A stretch of 14,045 nt of DNA from positions 1 to 14,045 of the forward strand of contig JAIDEF010000362.1 in the NCBI GenBank assembly GCA_029054965.1. Direction: 5' to 3'. How positions within the stretch are numbered: position 1 is the stretch's first letter; every line of letters begins with the position of its first letter. Source of the stretch: Eubacterium sp. GTDB lineage: Bacteria > Bacillota > Clostridia > Oscillospirales > Acutalibacteraceae. The position numbers were made by a program, and so were the translations under genes. The notes under the pieces are model-generated. The model saw only the letters and a list, made by a program, of their open reading frames with translations, was not told the origin of the DNA and searched no databases. Positions 6,584 through 13,602 of this stretch are shown here, in pieces.

Positions 6584-6883
6584 ATGAAAGCAAGTATAGC
6601 AATTCAGGTTTTACCGCAGGTTGACAGTGAGGAAGAGCTTATCAGAATTGTTGATGAGGTTATTGCCTACATCAAAAGCTCAGGCTTAAACTGTTATGTC
6701 GGTCCATTTGAAACAACTATTGAGGGTGACAGCTACGACCAGCTTATGGAGATTGTTGCAAACTGCCAGAAGGTTGCAATCAACGCAGGCTGTGAAAGCG
6801 TAAGTGCTTATGTAAAGGTAGTTTACACACCTGACGGCGAGGTTTTAACAATTGACAAAAAAGTATCAAAGCATCACGAATAA
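6584..6883 (+). CDS. MTH1187/YkoF-type thiamine-binding protein
   Basis: A 99-residue cytoplasmic protein of the MTH1187/YkoF (DUF77) family, which has a ferredoxin-like fold and binds thiamine or its pyrimidine part in B. subtilis YkoF. It begins KASIAIQVLPQVDSEEELIR, the family's first beta strand and helix. It continues through VIAYIKSSGL, NCYVGPFETTIEGDSYDQLM and a final strand SAYVKVVY. It is a single domain, unlike the duplicated domain of YkoF. The start ATG 6584 has AAAGGAAGG (6569-6577) upstream; in-frame codons further upstream overlap the terminator and are not used. It is first in the operon behind the thi-box leader, and its stop lies 32 nt inside the following permease gene. The role is inferred as intracellular binding or delivery of the imported ligand; no catalytic function is evident. 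Confidence 0.87.
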   Translation: MKASIAIQVLPQVDSEEELIRIVDEVIAYIKSSGLNCYVGPFETTIEGDSYDQLMEIVANCQKVAINAGCESVSAYVKVVYTPDGEVLTIDKKVSKHHE

Positions 6884-7634
6884 GCTTGCCCCTGTTATTG
6901 CAGTTGCCGTAATTATTTTAATATGGTTTTTATGCAATAACTTTGAGATTGTTCCTGCCTATATGCTGCCGTCACCCCTTGATGTGGCAAAAGCATTTGC
7001 CGATAATTTTATGGTAATGCTTAAACAGGCGGCAGTTACTTTACAGGAAGCAATTTACGGGCTTGGCATCGGCATTGTGCTGGCATTTATCGTTGCTGCT
7101 TTAATGGACAGATTCAGCTTTCTCAAAAAGGCAATTTATCCAATACTGGTTATAACACAAACTATACCTACCATTGCGATAGCACCTCTGCTTGTTTTGT
7201 GGATGGGCTTTGGAATGGCACCTAAAATTACCCTTGTTGTAATCACCACCTTTTTTCCCATATCAATCGGTCTTTTAAACGGCTTTGAAAATGCTGACAG
7301 GGACGAAATTAATATGATGCGTTCAATGGGTGCAAACAGATTACAGATATTCAGACATATCAAGCTGCCGTCTGCAGCAGACGCCTTTTTTTCCGGACTT
7401 AAAATATCTGCCTCCTATGCAATTGTAGGTGCAGTAATTTCCGAATGGCTTGGCGGCTTTGAGGGACTTGGCGTTTATATGACAAGGGTAAAAAAAGCAT
7501 ATGCCTTTGACAAAATGTTTGCTGTTATTGTGTTCATTTCAGCAGTGAGCCTTTTACTTATTGCATTAGTTTCATTAATACAGCACATTACGATGCCTTG
7601 GGAACGAAAAAAAGTGAAAGGAAAACAAATATGA
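6852..7634 (+). CDS. thiX: ABC transporter permease for thiamine pyrimidine precursor
   Basis: A 260-residue inner-membrane permease of the SsuC/TauC/ThiX type with about six hydrophobic segments. The cytoplasmic EAA loop (residues about 152-172) reads EINMMRSMGANRLQIFRHI followed by KLP, fitting the conserved contact with the ATPase. It pairs with the binding protein and ATPase downstream. The start is TTG 6852, 32 nt inside the preceding gene, because no ATG or GTG in frame precedes the first membrane segment (the next ATG is codon 38) and GCGAGG (6837-6842) lies 9 nt upstream. The N-terminal MTKKYQSITNKLAPV also looks like a normal permease start. It ends with an ATGA overlap with thiY. 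Assignment to HMP/formylaminopyrimidine uptake comes from thiY and the thi-box leader, not from the permease alone. Confidence 0.87.
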   Translation: MTKKYQSITNKLAPVIAVAVIILIWFLCNNFEIVPAYMLPSPLDVAKAFADNFMVMLKQAAVTLQEAIYGLGIGIVLAFIVAALMDRFSFLKKAIYPILVITQTIPTIAIAPLLVLWMGFGMAPKITLVVITTFFPISIGLLNGFENADRDEINMMRSMGANRLQIFRHIKLPSAADAFFSGLKISASYAIVGAVISEWLGGFEGLGVYMTRVKKAYAFDKMFAVIVFISAVSLLLIALVSLIQHITMPWERKKVKGKQI

Positions 7635-8647
7635 AAAAAAGAATTATTTGCCTTATTCTTGCAGCAGCATTGATTTTCAGTCTTGCTGCCTGCAGTAAAA
7701 CAGACAAAAACTCAAACAGCGATAAAAAAGAAAAAACAGCTATAACCGTTTGTCTTGACTATACACCAAATACAAACCACACAGGTATGTTTGTTGCTCT
7801 TGAAAAGGGCTACTATGAGGAGGCAGGTCTTGACGTAACAATTGTTCAGCCCCCTGAAAATGGTGCAACACAAGCCTGTGCCGCAGGTCAGGCACAGTTT
7901 GCAGTGGATTTTCAGGATATTCTGGCTGCAGCATTAACATCCGATACCCCTCTTGATGTTACCGCTGTTGCTGCACTCCTGCAGCACAACACATCGGGTA
8001 TAATGTCATTAAAGGGTCAGGGTATGGACAAGCCATCAGGCTTAGCAGGAAAAACATATCTCACCTGGGATTCACCCATTGAGCTTGCTACACTTGAATC
8101 TGTTGTTACAAAAGACGGCGGTGACTGGAGCAAGGTTAATAAAATTCCAAACACAGTTACCGACGACGCACAGGATGTCAAACAGAATCCCGACCACGCA
8201 ATCTGGGTATTCTATGGCTGGGGCGGAATCAACGCAGAGGTTAATAACATTGAAACAGACTTCTTCTATTTCAAAGATATTGACCCGGTGTTTGACTATT
8301 ACACACCTGTTTTGGTTGCAAACAATGAATTTTTAAATACAAATCCTGAAACAGCAAAAGCTTTCCTTGAAGCAACAAAAAAGGGTTATGAGTTTGCAAT
8401 AGATAATCCGAAAGAGGCAGCAGATATACTCATTAATTCAGATGACACCAAGTCACTTGTGGGCAGTGAAGAGCTTGTTTATGAAAGCCAGAAATGGATT
8501 TCAGAACAGTACATTGCCGATTCTGAAAAATGGGGATACATTGACCCTGCACGCTGGAACGGTTTTTATAGCTGGCTCTATGACAATAAGCTGATTGAAA
8601 AGGATATCAGCAGCAATGTAGGTTTTTCAAACGATTATTTATCATAA
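7631..8647 (+). CDS. thiY: Lipoprotein binding protein for thiamine pyrimidine precursor (ThiY/NMT1-like)
   Basis: A 338-residue substrate-binding lipoprotein. A lipoprotein signal peptide ends in the lipobox LAAC, so C21 is the lipid anchor, followed by a polar linker (22-36). The mature domain is an NMT1/THI5-like periplasmic-binding fold. TVCLDYTPNTNHTGMFVAL (residues 39-57) matches the conserved N-terminal motif of ThiY-type proteins that bind HMP-related pyrimidines such as formylaminopyrimidine, and EKGYYEEAGLDV follows. It would catch the pyrimidine outside the membrane and pass it to ThiX/ThiZ. ATG 7631 is chosen over the in-frame upstream ATG 7598: it overlaps the thiX stop as ATGA, has GAAAGGA 8 nt upstream and starts the signal peptide directly. 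The exact ligand (HMP, formylaminopyrimidine or a thiamine breakdown product) cannot be told from the sequence. Confidence 0.88.
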   Translation: MKKRIICLILAAALIFSLAACSKTDKNSNSDKKEKTAITVCLDYTPNTNHTGMFVALEKGYYEEAGLDVTIVQPPENGATQACAAGQAQFAVDFQDILAAALTSDTPLDVTAVAALLQHNTSGIMSLKGQGMDKPSGLAGKTYLTWDSPIELATLESVVTKDGGDWSKVNKIPNTVTDDAQDVKQNPDHAIWVFYGWGGINAEVNNIETDFFYFKDIDPVFDYYTPVLVANNEFLNTNPETAKAFLEATKKGYEFAIDNPKEAADILINSDDTKSLVGSEELVYESQKWISEQYIADSEKWGYIDPARWNGFYSWLYDNKLIEKDISSNVGFSNDYLS

Positions 8648-8649
8648 TT

Positions 8650-9393
8650 ATGGAAATTTTATCTGTTAAAAATATTACAAAAGGCTTTGGCGAAAACAGA
8701 ATAATTGAGGATGTAAGCCTCACTCTTAACAAGGGCGAGCTTGTGTCCCTGCTTGGTGTCAGCGGTGCAGGAAAAACAACACTGTTTAACTGTATTTCAG
8801 GAATAGATAAGGCTGACAGCGGTCAGATAATCCTGCAGGGAGAGGACATCAGCGGAACACCCGGTCAGATAAGCTATATGCTGCAAAAGGATTTACTGCT
8901 GCCATATAAAAAAATTATTGATAACGTGTCACTCCCCTTATTGCTTTCAGGCAAAAAAAAAGCCGAGGCGAGAGAAACAGCGTTTTCTCACTTTGCAGAA
9001 TTTGGCATTGAGGGCACTGAAAATTATTATCCCTCGCAGCTTTCGGGCGGTATGAGGCAGAGGGCAGCATTGCTCAGAACGTATTTGGCATCAAAGGGTG
9101 TTGCTCTCCTTGACGAGCCCTTCAGCGCTCTTGACACAATCACGAAGGGAGCAATGCATTCCTGGTATCTGTCTGTAATGGAAAAAATTGATTTATCAAC
9201 CATTTTTATTACCCACGATATTGATGAGGCAGTGCTCCTTTCCGACAGAATTTTAATACTGTCAGGCAAGCCGGGAAAAATAACCGATGAAATTATTATT
9301 AATCAACCGAAGCCACGGAGCAGTGATTTTAACTTGACACCTGATTTTTTAGAATATAAAAAACAGGTAATTAATGCCCTTGGTAATATATAA
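8650..9393 (+). CDS. thiZ: ABC transporter ATP-binding protein for thiamine pyrimidine precursor
   Basis: A 247-residue ABC ATPase of the SsuB/TauB/ThiZ type. Walker A GVSGAGKTT (36-44), Q-loop Q79, signature LSGGMRQ (131-137), Walker B VALLDEP with D155/E156, D-loop SALD and switch H189 (FITHDIDEA) are all present, so the enzyme should be active. It would power the ThiX channel from the cytoplasmic side. It starts 2 nt after the thiY stop and no Shine-Dalgarno sequence is visible, so translation probably depends on reinitiation by ribosomes finishing thiY. A perfect hairpin terminator follows. Context, rather than its own sequence, assigns the substrate. Confidence 0.88.
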   Translation: MEILSVKNITKGFGENRIIEDVSLTLNKGELVSLLGVSGAGKTTLFNCISGIDKADSGQIILQGEDISGTPGQISYMLQKDLLLPYKKIIDNVSLPLLLSGKKKAEARETAFSHFAEFGIEGTENYYPSQLSGGMRQRAALLRTYLASKGVALLDEPFSALDTITKGAMHSWYLSVMEKIDLSTIFITHDIDEAVLLSDRILILSGKPGKITDEIIINQPKPRSSDFNLTPDFLEYKKQVINALGNI

Positions 9394-9401
9394 ATAAACA
9401 G

Positions 9402-9437
9402 CAAAGCCACGAAAATTTTCGTGGCTTTGTTTTTTTA
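9402..9437 (+). terminator. Terminator of the thi operon, probably bidirectional
   Basis: A perfect 28-nt palindrome (9402-9429; a 12-bp stem closing AATT) is followed by a run of T on the + strand. It lies between the convergent thiZ and folK ends. On the - strand it is followed by a looser T-rich run (CTGTTTATTTAT), so it may also end the folate operon, less efficiently. Confidence 0.92.
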
Positions 9438-9444
9438 TTATTCT

Positions 9445-9924
9445 CTACTGCTCTTCAACAGGAAATACATCCTGTCCCTCGAGCTTTTCTATAAACGGCA
9501 TTATATTTGTGCCATAGACCATTCCATCCGGAAACAGGTCAAGCATCGGCTCTAAAATAAAGCGTCTTTCGCAATACCTTGGGTGTGGAACTAATAGATT
9601 TCTGCTTTCAATCTTTTCATTTTCAGCAAAGATAATATCAATATCAATAATTCTCGGACCATAGCGGACAGTCCGCAGTCTGCCGAAACCGGCCTCGATA
9701 CCAAGACACGCCCCGAGCATCTCATGCGGTTCAAAGATTGATTCTACTTTTAAAATAATATTATAAAAATTTTCCTGTCTTGCGTAGCCGACAGGCTCAG
9801 TTTCATAAATTCTTGACTGATTAACAACGTCTGTATACGGAAGCAGATTAATACAATCAATACATTTATCAATATTTGCTTTTCTGTCGCCGATATTTGT
9901 ACCTATACTTAAAATATATTCCAT
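9445..9924 (-). CDS. folK: 6-hydroxymethyl-7,8-dihydropterin pyrophosphokinase (HPPK)
   Basis: A 159-residue cytoplasmic kinase that transfers pyrophosphate from ATP to 6-hydroxymethyl-dihydropterin, making the substrate for dihydropteroate synthase. The N-terminus YILSIGTNIGDR, the pterin-side motif ETEPVGY...FYN and the signature VRYGPRIIDIDI (residues 86-97, with metal-binding D94 and D96) are all present, followed by LLVPHPR. The length is normal for the family. It is the last gene of the operon. The start ATG 9924 lies 27 nt after folB and is preceded by no convincing ribosome site; the AAAGG nearest to it is about 30 nt away, inside the end of folB. The N-terminal homology still fixes this start, so translational coupling to folB is likely. 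Confidence 0.94.
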   Translation of the reverse strand: MEYILSIGTNIGDRKANIDKCIDCINLLPYTDVVNQSRIYETEPVGYARQENFYNIILKVESIFEPHEMLGACLGIEAGFGRLRTVRYGPRIIDIDIIFAENEKIESRNLLVPHPRYCERRFILEPMLDLFPDGMVYGTNIMPFIEKLEGQDVFPVEEQ

Positions 9925-9951
9925 ATGCTTTATAATACGTCTGTACGTTTT

Positions 9952-10311
9952 TTACCTTTCTCTGAATATCTGAACACCAACCCAGCCAAAATCAGCCTTC
10001 ATAGGTGCTTCAGGCTTTTTAAGAGTAATAAGAACATTAAATATATCAGGATATTCGCTGAGTATAGCATCCGCTGTCACCTGTGCAACCTTTTCAAGCA
10101 AATCATACTTTTCCTGTGTGACAACACGGGTAACTGTTTTTATTACCTTTGCATAGCTTACTGTATCATCAACATTATCACTGTGGCATGCCTTTGTCAT
10201 ATTAACATCCATATCAATATCAAAAACAAAATGCTGGCCATCTTCCTTTTCCTCAGGGTTAACACCATGGTATGCAAAAATCTTTAAATCACGAATTAAA
10301 ATTTTATCCAT
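9952..10311 (-). CDS. folB: Dihydroneopterin aldolase
   Basis: A 119-residue cytoplasmic aldolase that converts 7,8-dihydroneopterin to 6-hydroxymethyl-dihydropterin and glycolaldehyde, the step before FolK. The sequence shows IFAYHGVNPEEKEDGQHF (residues 11-28, containing the conserved active-site glutamate region), the VSYAKV strand with the conserved tyrosine, LLEKVAQ, and LKKPEAPM, whose lysine is the catalytic base. Length is typical. The start codon shares one base with the folP stop (TAATG), so the two are tightly coupled. The enzyme works as an oligomer in known relatives. Confidence 0.94.
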   Translation of the reverse strand: MDKILIRDLKIFAYHGVNPEEKEDGQHFVFDIDMDVNMTKACHSDNVDDTVSYAKVIKTVTRVVTQEKYDLLEKVAQVTADAILSEYPDIFNVLITLKKPEAPMKADFGWVGVQIFRER

Positions 10312-11114
10312 TACAAAATAAAGCCTTTCATATTCTGAGCCATTAAAATGCCCTGCTTTTCATTTTTCACATCGTGAACACGAATTATATCGGCACCGCC
10401 TAAAATTGCTGCTGTATCAGCCGCTATATTGCCATAAATGCGTTCTTTAGGGATATCCTGCTCACTGCCCTGACCGATAACTCTTTTTCTTGATGTGCCT
10501 AGCAAAAGCGGAAAGCCGTTAATTTTATACCTGCCTACATTAGCAAGAAGGTACATATTTTCCTCATAATTCTTGCCGAAGCCTATACCCATATCAAGAC
10601 ATAGCTGCGATTTATCAATACCAAGCTTTATGCATTCATCAACGGATTTTTCAAAAAATTCTTTAATATCATCAGGTGTCCCTGGACCATTATGCATTAA
10701 AATCCAGCCTGCACGGTAAAATTTGACGATTTCTGCCATTTCCCGTGAAATCACACCACTGACGTCGTTAATAATGTCTGCACCTTCTTTAAGAGCATTT
10801 TCAGCCACAAGGGGATAATATGTATCAACCGAAACAGGAACAGATAATTTTCCGTTCAGAGCCTTTAATACCGGCTCAAGCCTTGCCCATTCCTCGGTAT
10901 CACTGACGGGAATATGACCGGGTCTTGTTGACTGGGCGCCGATGTCAATAATATCAGCACCCTCTGCCTCAAGCCTGAGAGCACATTCAACCGCATCAGG
11001 TGCGAAAAAATGGTCACCGCCGTCACTGAAGCTGTCAGGTGTAACATTGACAATGCCCATAACAAGCACCTTATCGCCGTATTCAAGCTGTTTGTTTCTG
11101 AAATTCCAAATCAT
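10311..11114 (-). CDS. folP: Dihydropteroate synthase
   Basis: A 267-residue TIM-barrel enzyme that joins hydroxymethyl-dihydropterin pyrophosphate with p-aminobenzoate to give dihydropteroate, the sulfonamide target. Motifs in order: VMGIVNVTPDSFSDGG (18-33), IDIGAQSTRPG (56-66), VSVDTY, INDVSG (115-120), LLLGTSRKRVIG (203-214) and IRVHDV (244-249). Between them is LMHNGPGTPDD, where many homologues have LMHMRG-like residues, so this loop is a little unusual. The start ATG 11114 has GAAAGA about 7 nt upstream, a modest ribosome site. It is 17 nt after folE and overlaps folB by one base. Confidence 0.94.
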   Translation of the reverse strand: MIWNFRNKQLEYGDKVLVMGIVNVTPDSFSDGGDHFFAPDAVECALRLEAEGADIIDIGAQSTRPGHIPVSDTEEWARLEPVLKALNGKLSVPVSVDTYYPLVAENALKEGADIINDVSGVISREMAEIVKFYRAGWILMHNGPGTPDDIKEFFEKSVDECIKLGIDKSQLCLDMGIGFGKNYEENMYLLANVGRYKINGFPLLLGTSRKRVIGQGSEQDIPKERIYGNIAADTAAILGGADIIRVHDVKNEKQGILMAQNMKGFIL

Positions 11115-11131
11115 AAATTAATCTTTCTGCA

Positions 11132-11689
11132 TTATTTATTAAGCAGAGCCAATACCTCTGCTCTTGAGCGTGCATCATTTCTCAATATACCCCTGAGTGC
11201 TGAGGTCTGAGTCTTTGAACCCGAAGCCTTTGCTCCGCGAATAGACATACACATATGCTCAGCCTCGATAATAACTGCAACACCCTTGGGGCTTAAATTA
11301 TCATTTAAAAAATCTGCGATATCGTGTGTCAGTCTTTCCTGCACCTGTGGCTTTTTAGCAAAATTATCAACTATTCTTGCCAGCTTTGAAAGACCGATTA
11401 TTTTGTTATCGCTTGGAATATATGCAATATGTGCCTTACCTACAAAAGGTAAAAGATGATGCTCACACATTGAACTGAAGGGAATATCCCTTACAATAAC
11501 AAGCTCATCATTTGACTTTTCATCAAAAAACTTTAAATGCTGATGTGGGTCCTCACTCAAGCCTGCAAACAATTCTTCATACATATTTGCAACCCTTCTG
11601 GGAGTTTCAAGCAGCCCTGATCTGTCAGGGTCTTCACCAACTGCAATCAAAATCTCTCTTACTGCTTTTTCAATTCTTTCTTTATCCAT
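11132..11689 (-). CDS. folE: GTP cyclohydrolase I
   Basis: A 185-residue enzyme that converts GTP to 7,8-dihydroneopterin triphosphate, the first step of folate synthesis. The zinc site is intact: C75 and H78 in [11 protein letters not shown] and C147 in HMCMSIRG. Other conserved blocks are [15 protein letters not shown] (26-40), [20 protein letters not shown] (99-118) and a C-terminal TSALRG. The start ATG 11689 is preceded by GGTGA about 5 nt upstream. It follows the LCP-like gene by 18 nt and precedes folP by 17 nt. No phosphatase for the triphosphate product is in the window. Confidence 0.95.
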   Translation of the reverse strand: MDKERIEKAVREILIAVGEDPDRSGLLETPRRVANMYEELFAGLSEDPHQHLKFFDEKSNDELVIVRDIPFSSMCEHHLLPFVGKAHIAYIPSDNKIIGLSKLARIVDNFAKKPQVQERLTHDIADFLNDNLSPKGVAVIIEAEHMCMSIRGAKASGSKTQTSALRGILRNDARSRAEVLALLNK

Positions 11690-11707
11690 AAAATCACCGC
11701 TTATTTC

Positions 11708-12637
11708 TTATTTAACAAAATAACCCTTTATTTTTTTCAGACTGTCATCTGTCAGCCTGTTACCATCGTAGCCTGCCTGTGCATTATAAACACCCTTCGC
11801 AACCAAATCATTACCGAGAATACTTAGCCTGTCGCCTGCCAATGAAAAATCACGCACAGATATATTAGTATCTGATAATGAAACAAACTCTCTGAAAAGC
11901 TTTTCACTGATTTGTGCATTTTCACCGTTTAACTGCTGAGAAAGACTTGCAAGGAGAAGCTCGCTTGCCTGTGAAGAGCTGTTTTCAGCGTCAAGATAAT
12001 ATCTTATTAAATTAATAAAATGCTTTCCGCTGATATTCTGCTCTCCCGATTTTATTTTTAAAGAGTATGAAGCAGGACTGTCATTTTCCCTGTACTTGAT
12101 ATCATTTAAAATCGGGTAATTAATAGTTCCGAGCTCATTAAAGAATTCCTCAAAATTCGAGCTTTCCATAGAAATATAATAGTCAAACTCTGTACCTATA
12201 TATGTGTCAATCGCTTTCTTGACATTTTCTGCACCCGATGATTTATATATTTCATTAAGCTTATTTCCGTCAATCTCAGTAGCTGCCTTAAGCATTGCCG
12301 CCTTGTAGGAGGTATTATCCATATCAACCTGAACAAGTGCAGCAAACAAAAGCTCATCATCCTTATGAACAAGGGTAATATAGTTGCGTTTTCCGCTTAC
12401 ATCAGGCACCTCCGTGTCATCATCATTATCAGCAGAAATCTGATTTGTTACATTAAGGTTTTCGGGCTCAAAAAACTTTTTCGCACTGAAATCATTTTTT
12501 ATACTGAGAGCAAGCACAAAAACAACTGTAAATGCAATTATTACGGCAAGTGCAATAATAAGAATTCTCTGCTCTGTTGATTTTTCTTTATTAGATTTTG
12601 AAAAATATATATCGCCTCTGTTTTTAAAAATTCTCAT
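11708..12637 (-). CDS. Membrane-anchored LytR-CpsA-Psr (LCP)-like protein, probably catalytically inactive
   Basis: A 309-residue protein with a basic N-terminal cytoplasmic tail, one membrane segment (residues about 24-46) and an extracellular domain (about 75-285). The domain follows the LCP pattern: a strand pair YITLVHKDDELLFAALVQVD, FDYYISMESSNFEEFFNELG (equivalent to the ID.YV.VDF.GF..LVDALGG region), and IKSGEQNISGKHFINLIRYY (equivalent to the LNGK.AL.YVR region). Active LCP enzymes transfer teichoic acid or polysaccharide to peptidoglycan using conserved Asp/Arg residues in RTD, IPRD and RxR motifs. I find none of these three, so a binding or scaffold role is more likely. ATG 12637 is chosen because GGAGGTG lies 5 nt upstream; the longer frame from 12667 has no ribosome site and overlaps the promoter. 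It heads the folate operon. Confidence 0.68.
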   Translation of the reverse strand: MRIFKNRGDIYFSKSNKEKSTEQRILIIALAVIIAFTVVFVLALSIKNDFSAKKFFEPENLNVTNQISADNDDDTEVPDVSGKRNYITLVHKDDELLFAALVQVDMDNTSYKAAMLKAATEIDGNKLNEIYKSSGAENVKKAIDTYIGTEFDYYISMESSNFEEFFNELGTINYPILNDIKYRENDSPASYSLKIKSGEQNISGKHFINLIRYYLDAENSSSQASELLLASLSQQLNGENAQISEKLFREFVSLSDTNISVRDFSLAGDRLSILGNDLVAKGVYNAQAGYDGNRLTDDSLKKIKGYFVK

Positions 12638-12658
12638 TTTGCACCTCCCTGAAAAATT

Positions 12659-12687
12659 ATTATACAATAGGTCCTTTTATTTTACAA
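12659..12687 (-). promoter_or_regulatory. Predicted promoter of the LCP-like/folate operon
   Basis: Reading the - strand: TTGTAA (12687-12682), a 17-bp spacer and a perfect TATAAT (12664-12659). The start of transcription would be near 12652, immediately before the strong ribosome site GGAGGTG. This gives a nearly leaderless but well-initiated message covering the LCP-like gene and folE-folP-folB-folK. Confidence 0.78.
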
Positions 12688-12698
12688 GTAATATTAAT

Positions 12699-13592
12699 TT
12701 ATAATACCGGAAATTTAATGTGGATATTCAAGCTGCAATCAGAATAATCAGCGGTGATTGAGCCTTTCATCTGCTGCGTCAGCATTTTTGCTATGGAAAG
12801 ACCTAGACCTGTTGATTTATCAGCAGTCTGCACAGTATAAAATCTGTCAAACAGTCTGCCCACCTGTACCTCATCAAGCTTTTCTGCATGGTTAGAAAAA
12901 ATAATTTCACCATCATCCTTAAGCTTTATTTTTAAATCGCCGTCACTGTATTTTACTGCATTGCTGATTATATTCTGAAAAATTCTCAGCAATGCATTTT
13001 TATTAAGATTACAAACTATTTTCTTTTCGGTTATTGAAATATCAGGCACTATATTATTCTGACTAATCAAGGCATAGTGCGCAGCAATGCTTTCTTCAAG
13101 AACATTGTTCATTTCAAGTTTTTCCGGTGTATTACTATTAAAGGTTGAAGTGATAACAGAATATCTGAAAAGCTCGGTTGTTAACTGTTTAAGCACCTGT
13201 GCACGCTGTGATATGATTTTGATATATTCCTCTGCAGCAGGAGATTTTTCCTCATTTTCAAGCAAGGCAAGATAACCGCATATTGCCGTAAGCGGAGTGC
13301 GTAAATCGTGTGAAATATTTGTAACTGCCTCTTTTAATTCCAAATCACCCTGCTGAAATTTTCTTCTGTCTGCACGAAGCTTTTTAAGCTCTTTATTCAT
13401 ATCATTTGCCAGTCTTCGCATATGCCTGTCACGGCAGGAAATATTAATCAGTGTATTTGTATCATTTTCAAGCTTTTCATTAAAAGCACAACATATTTCA
13501 TCAGCACTTTTTTGAAGTAAACATATTTTTAATATCAGCACTGCAATAATCATTATTAATACTGCAATGATTATCAATAACCAAAAATTCAT
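12699..13592 (-). CDS. Sensor histidine kinase
   Basis: A 297-residue membrane histidine kinase with an N-terminal hydrophobic segment (residues about 4-27) and no sizable extracellular domain. A charged coiled-coil-like linker (28-85) precedes the dimerisation helix with NISHDLRTPL, where H95 is the phosphorylated histidine. The ATPase domain has the N-box NIISNAVKYS, LFDRFYT (F-box) and STGLGLSIAK (G2 box). The usual DxGxG of the G1 box is replaced by a FSNHAEKLDEV segment, a pattern I associate with clostridial kinases beside antibiotic-efflux transporters. The start ATG 13592 has AAAGGA 6 nt upstream, overlapping the stop of the permease gene 10 nt away, so they form an operon. Sensing through the partner transporter, as in Bce-type modules, is an inference. 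The response regulator is not in the window. Confidence 0.9.
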   Translation of the reverse strand: MNFWLLIIIAVLIMIIAVLILKICLLQKSADEICCAFNEKLENDTNTLINISCRDRHMRRLANDMNKELKKLRADRRKFQQGDLELKEAVTNISHDLRTPLTAICGYLALLENEEKSPAAEEYIKIISQRAQVLKQLTTELFRYSVITSTFNSNTPEKLEMNNVLEESIAAHYALISQNNIVPDISITEKKIVCNLNKNALLRIFQNIISNAVKYSDGDLKIKLKDDGEIIFSNHAEKLDEVQVGRLFDRFYTVQTADKSTGLGLSIAKMLTQQMKGSITADYSDCSLNIHIKFPVL

Positions 13593-13602
13593 AAGAAATC
13601 CT

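Noticed and set aside
7598..7630. Upstream ATG (7598) as the thiY start
   Set aside because: It lies inside thiX, has no ribosome site, and would put 11 polar residues in front of a complete lipoprotein signal peptide.
9925..10287. A 120-codon + strand frame opposite folB
   Set aside because: It is fully antisense to a well-supported folB gene, has no ribosome site and no recognisable motif.
12638..12667. Longer start (12667) for the LCP-like protein
   Set aside because: It overlaps the predicted -10 region and has no Shine-Dalgarno sequence, while ATG 12637 has GGAGGTG in front.
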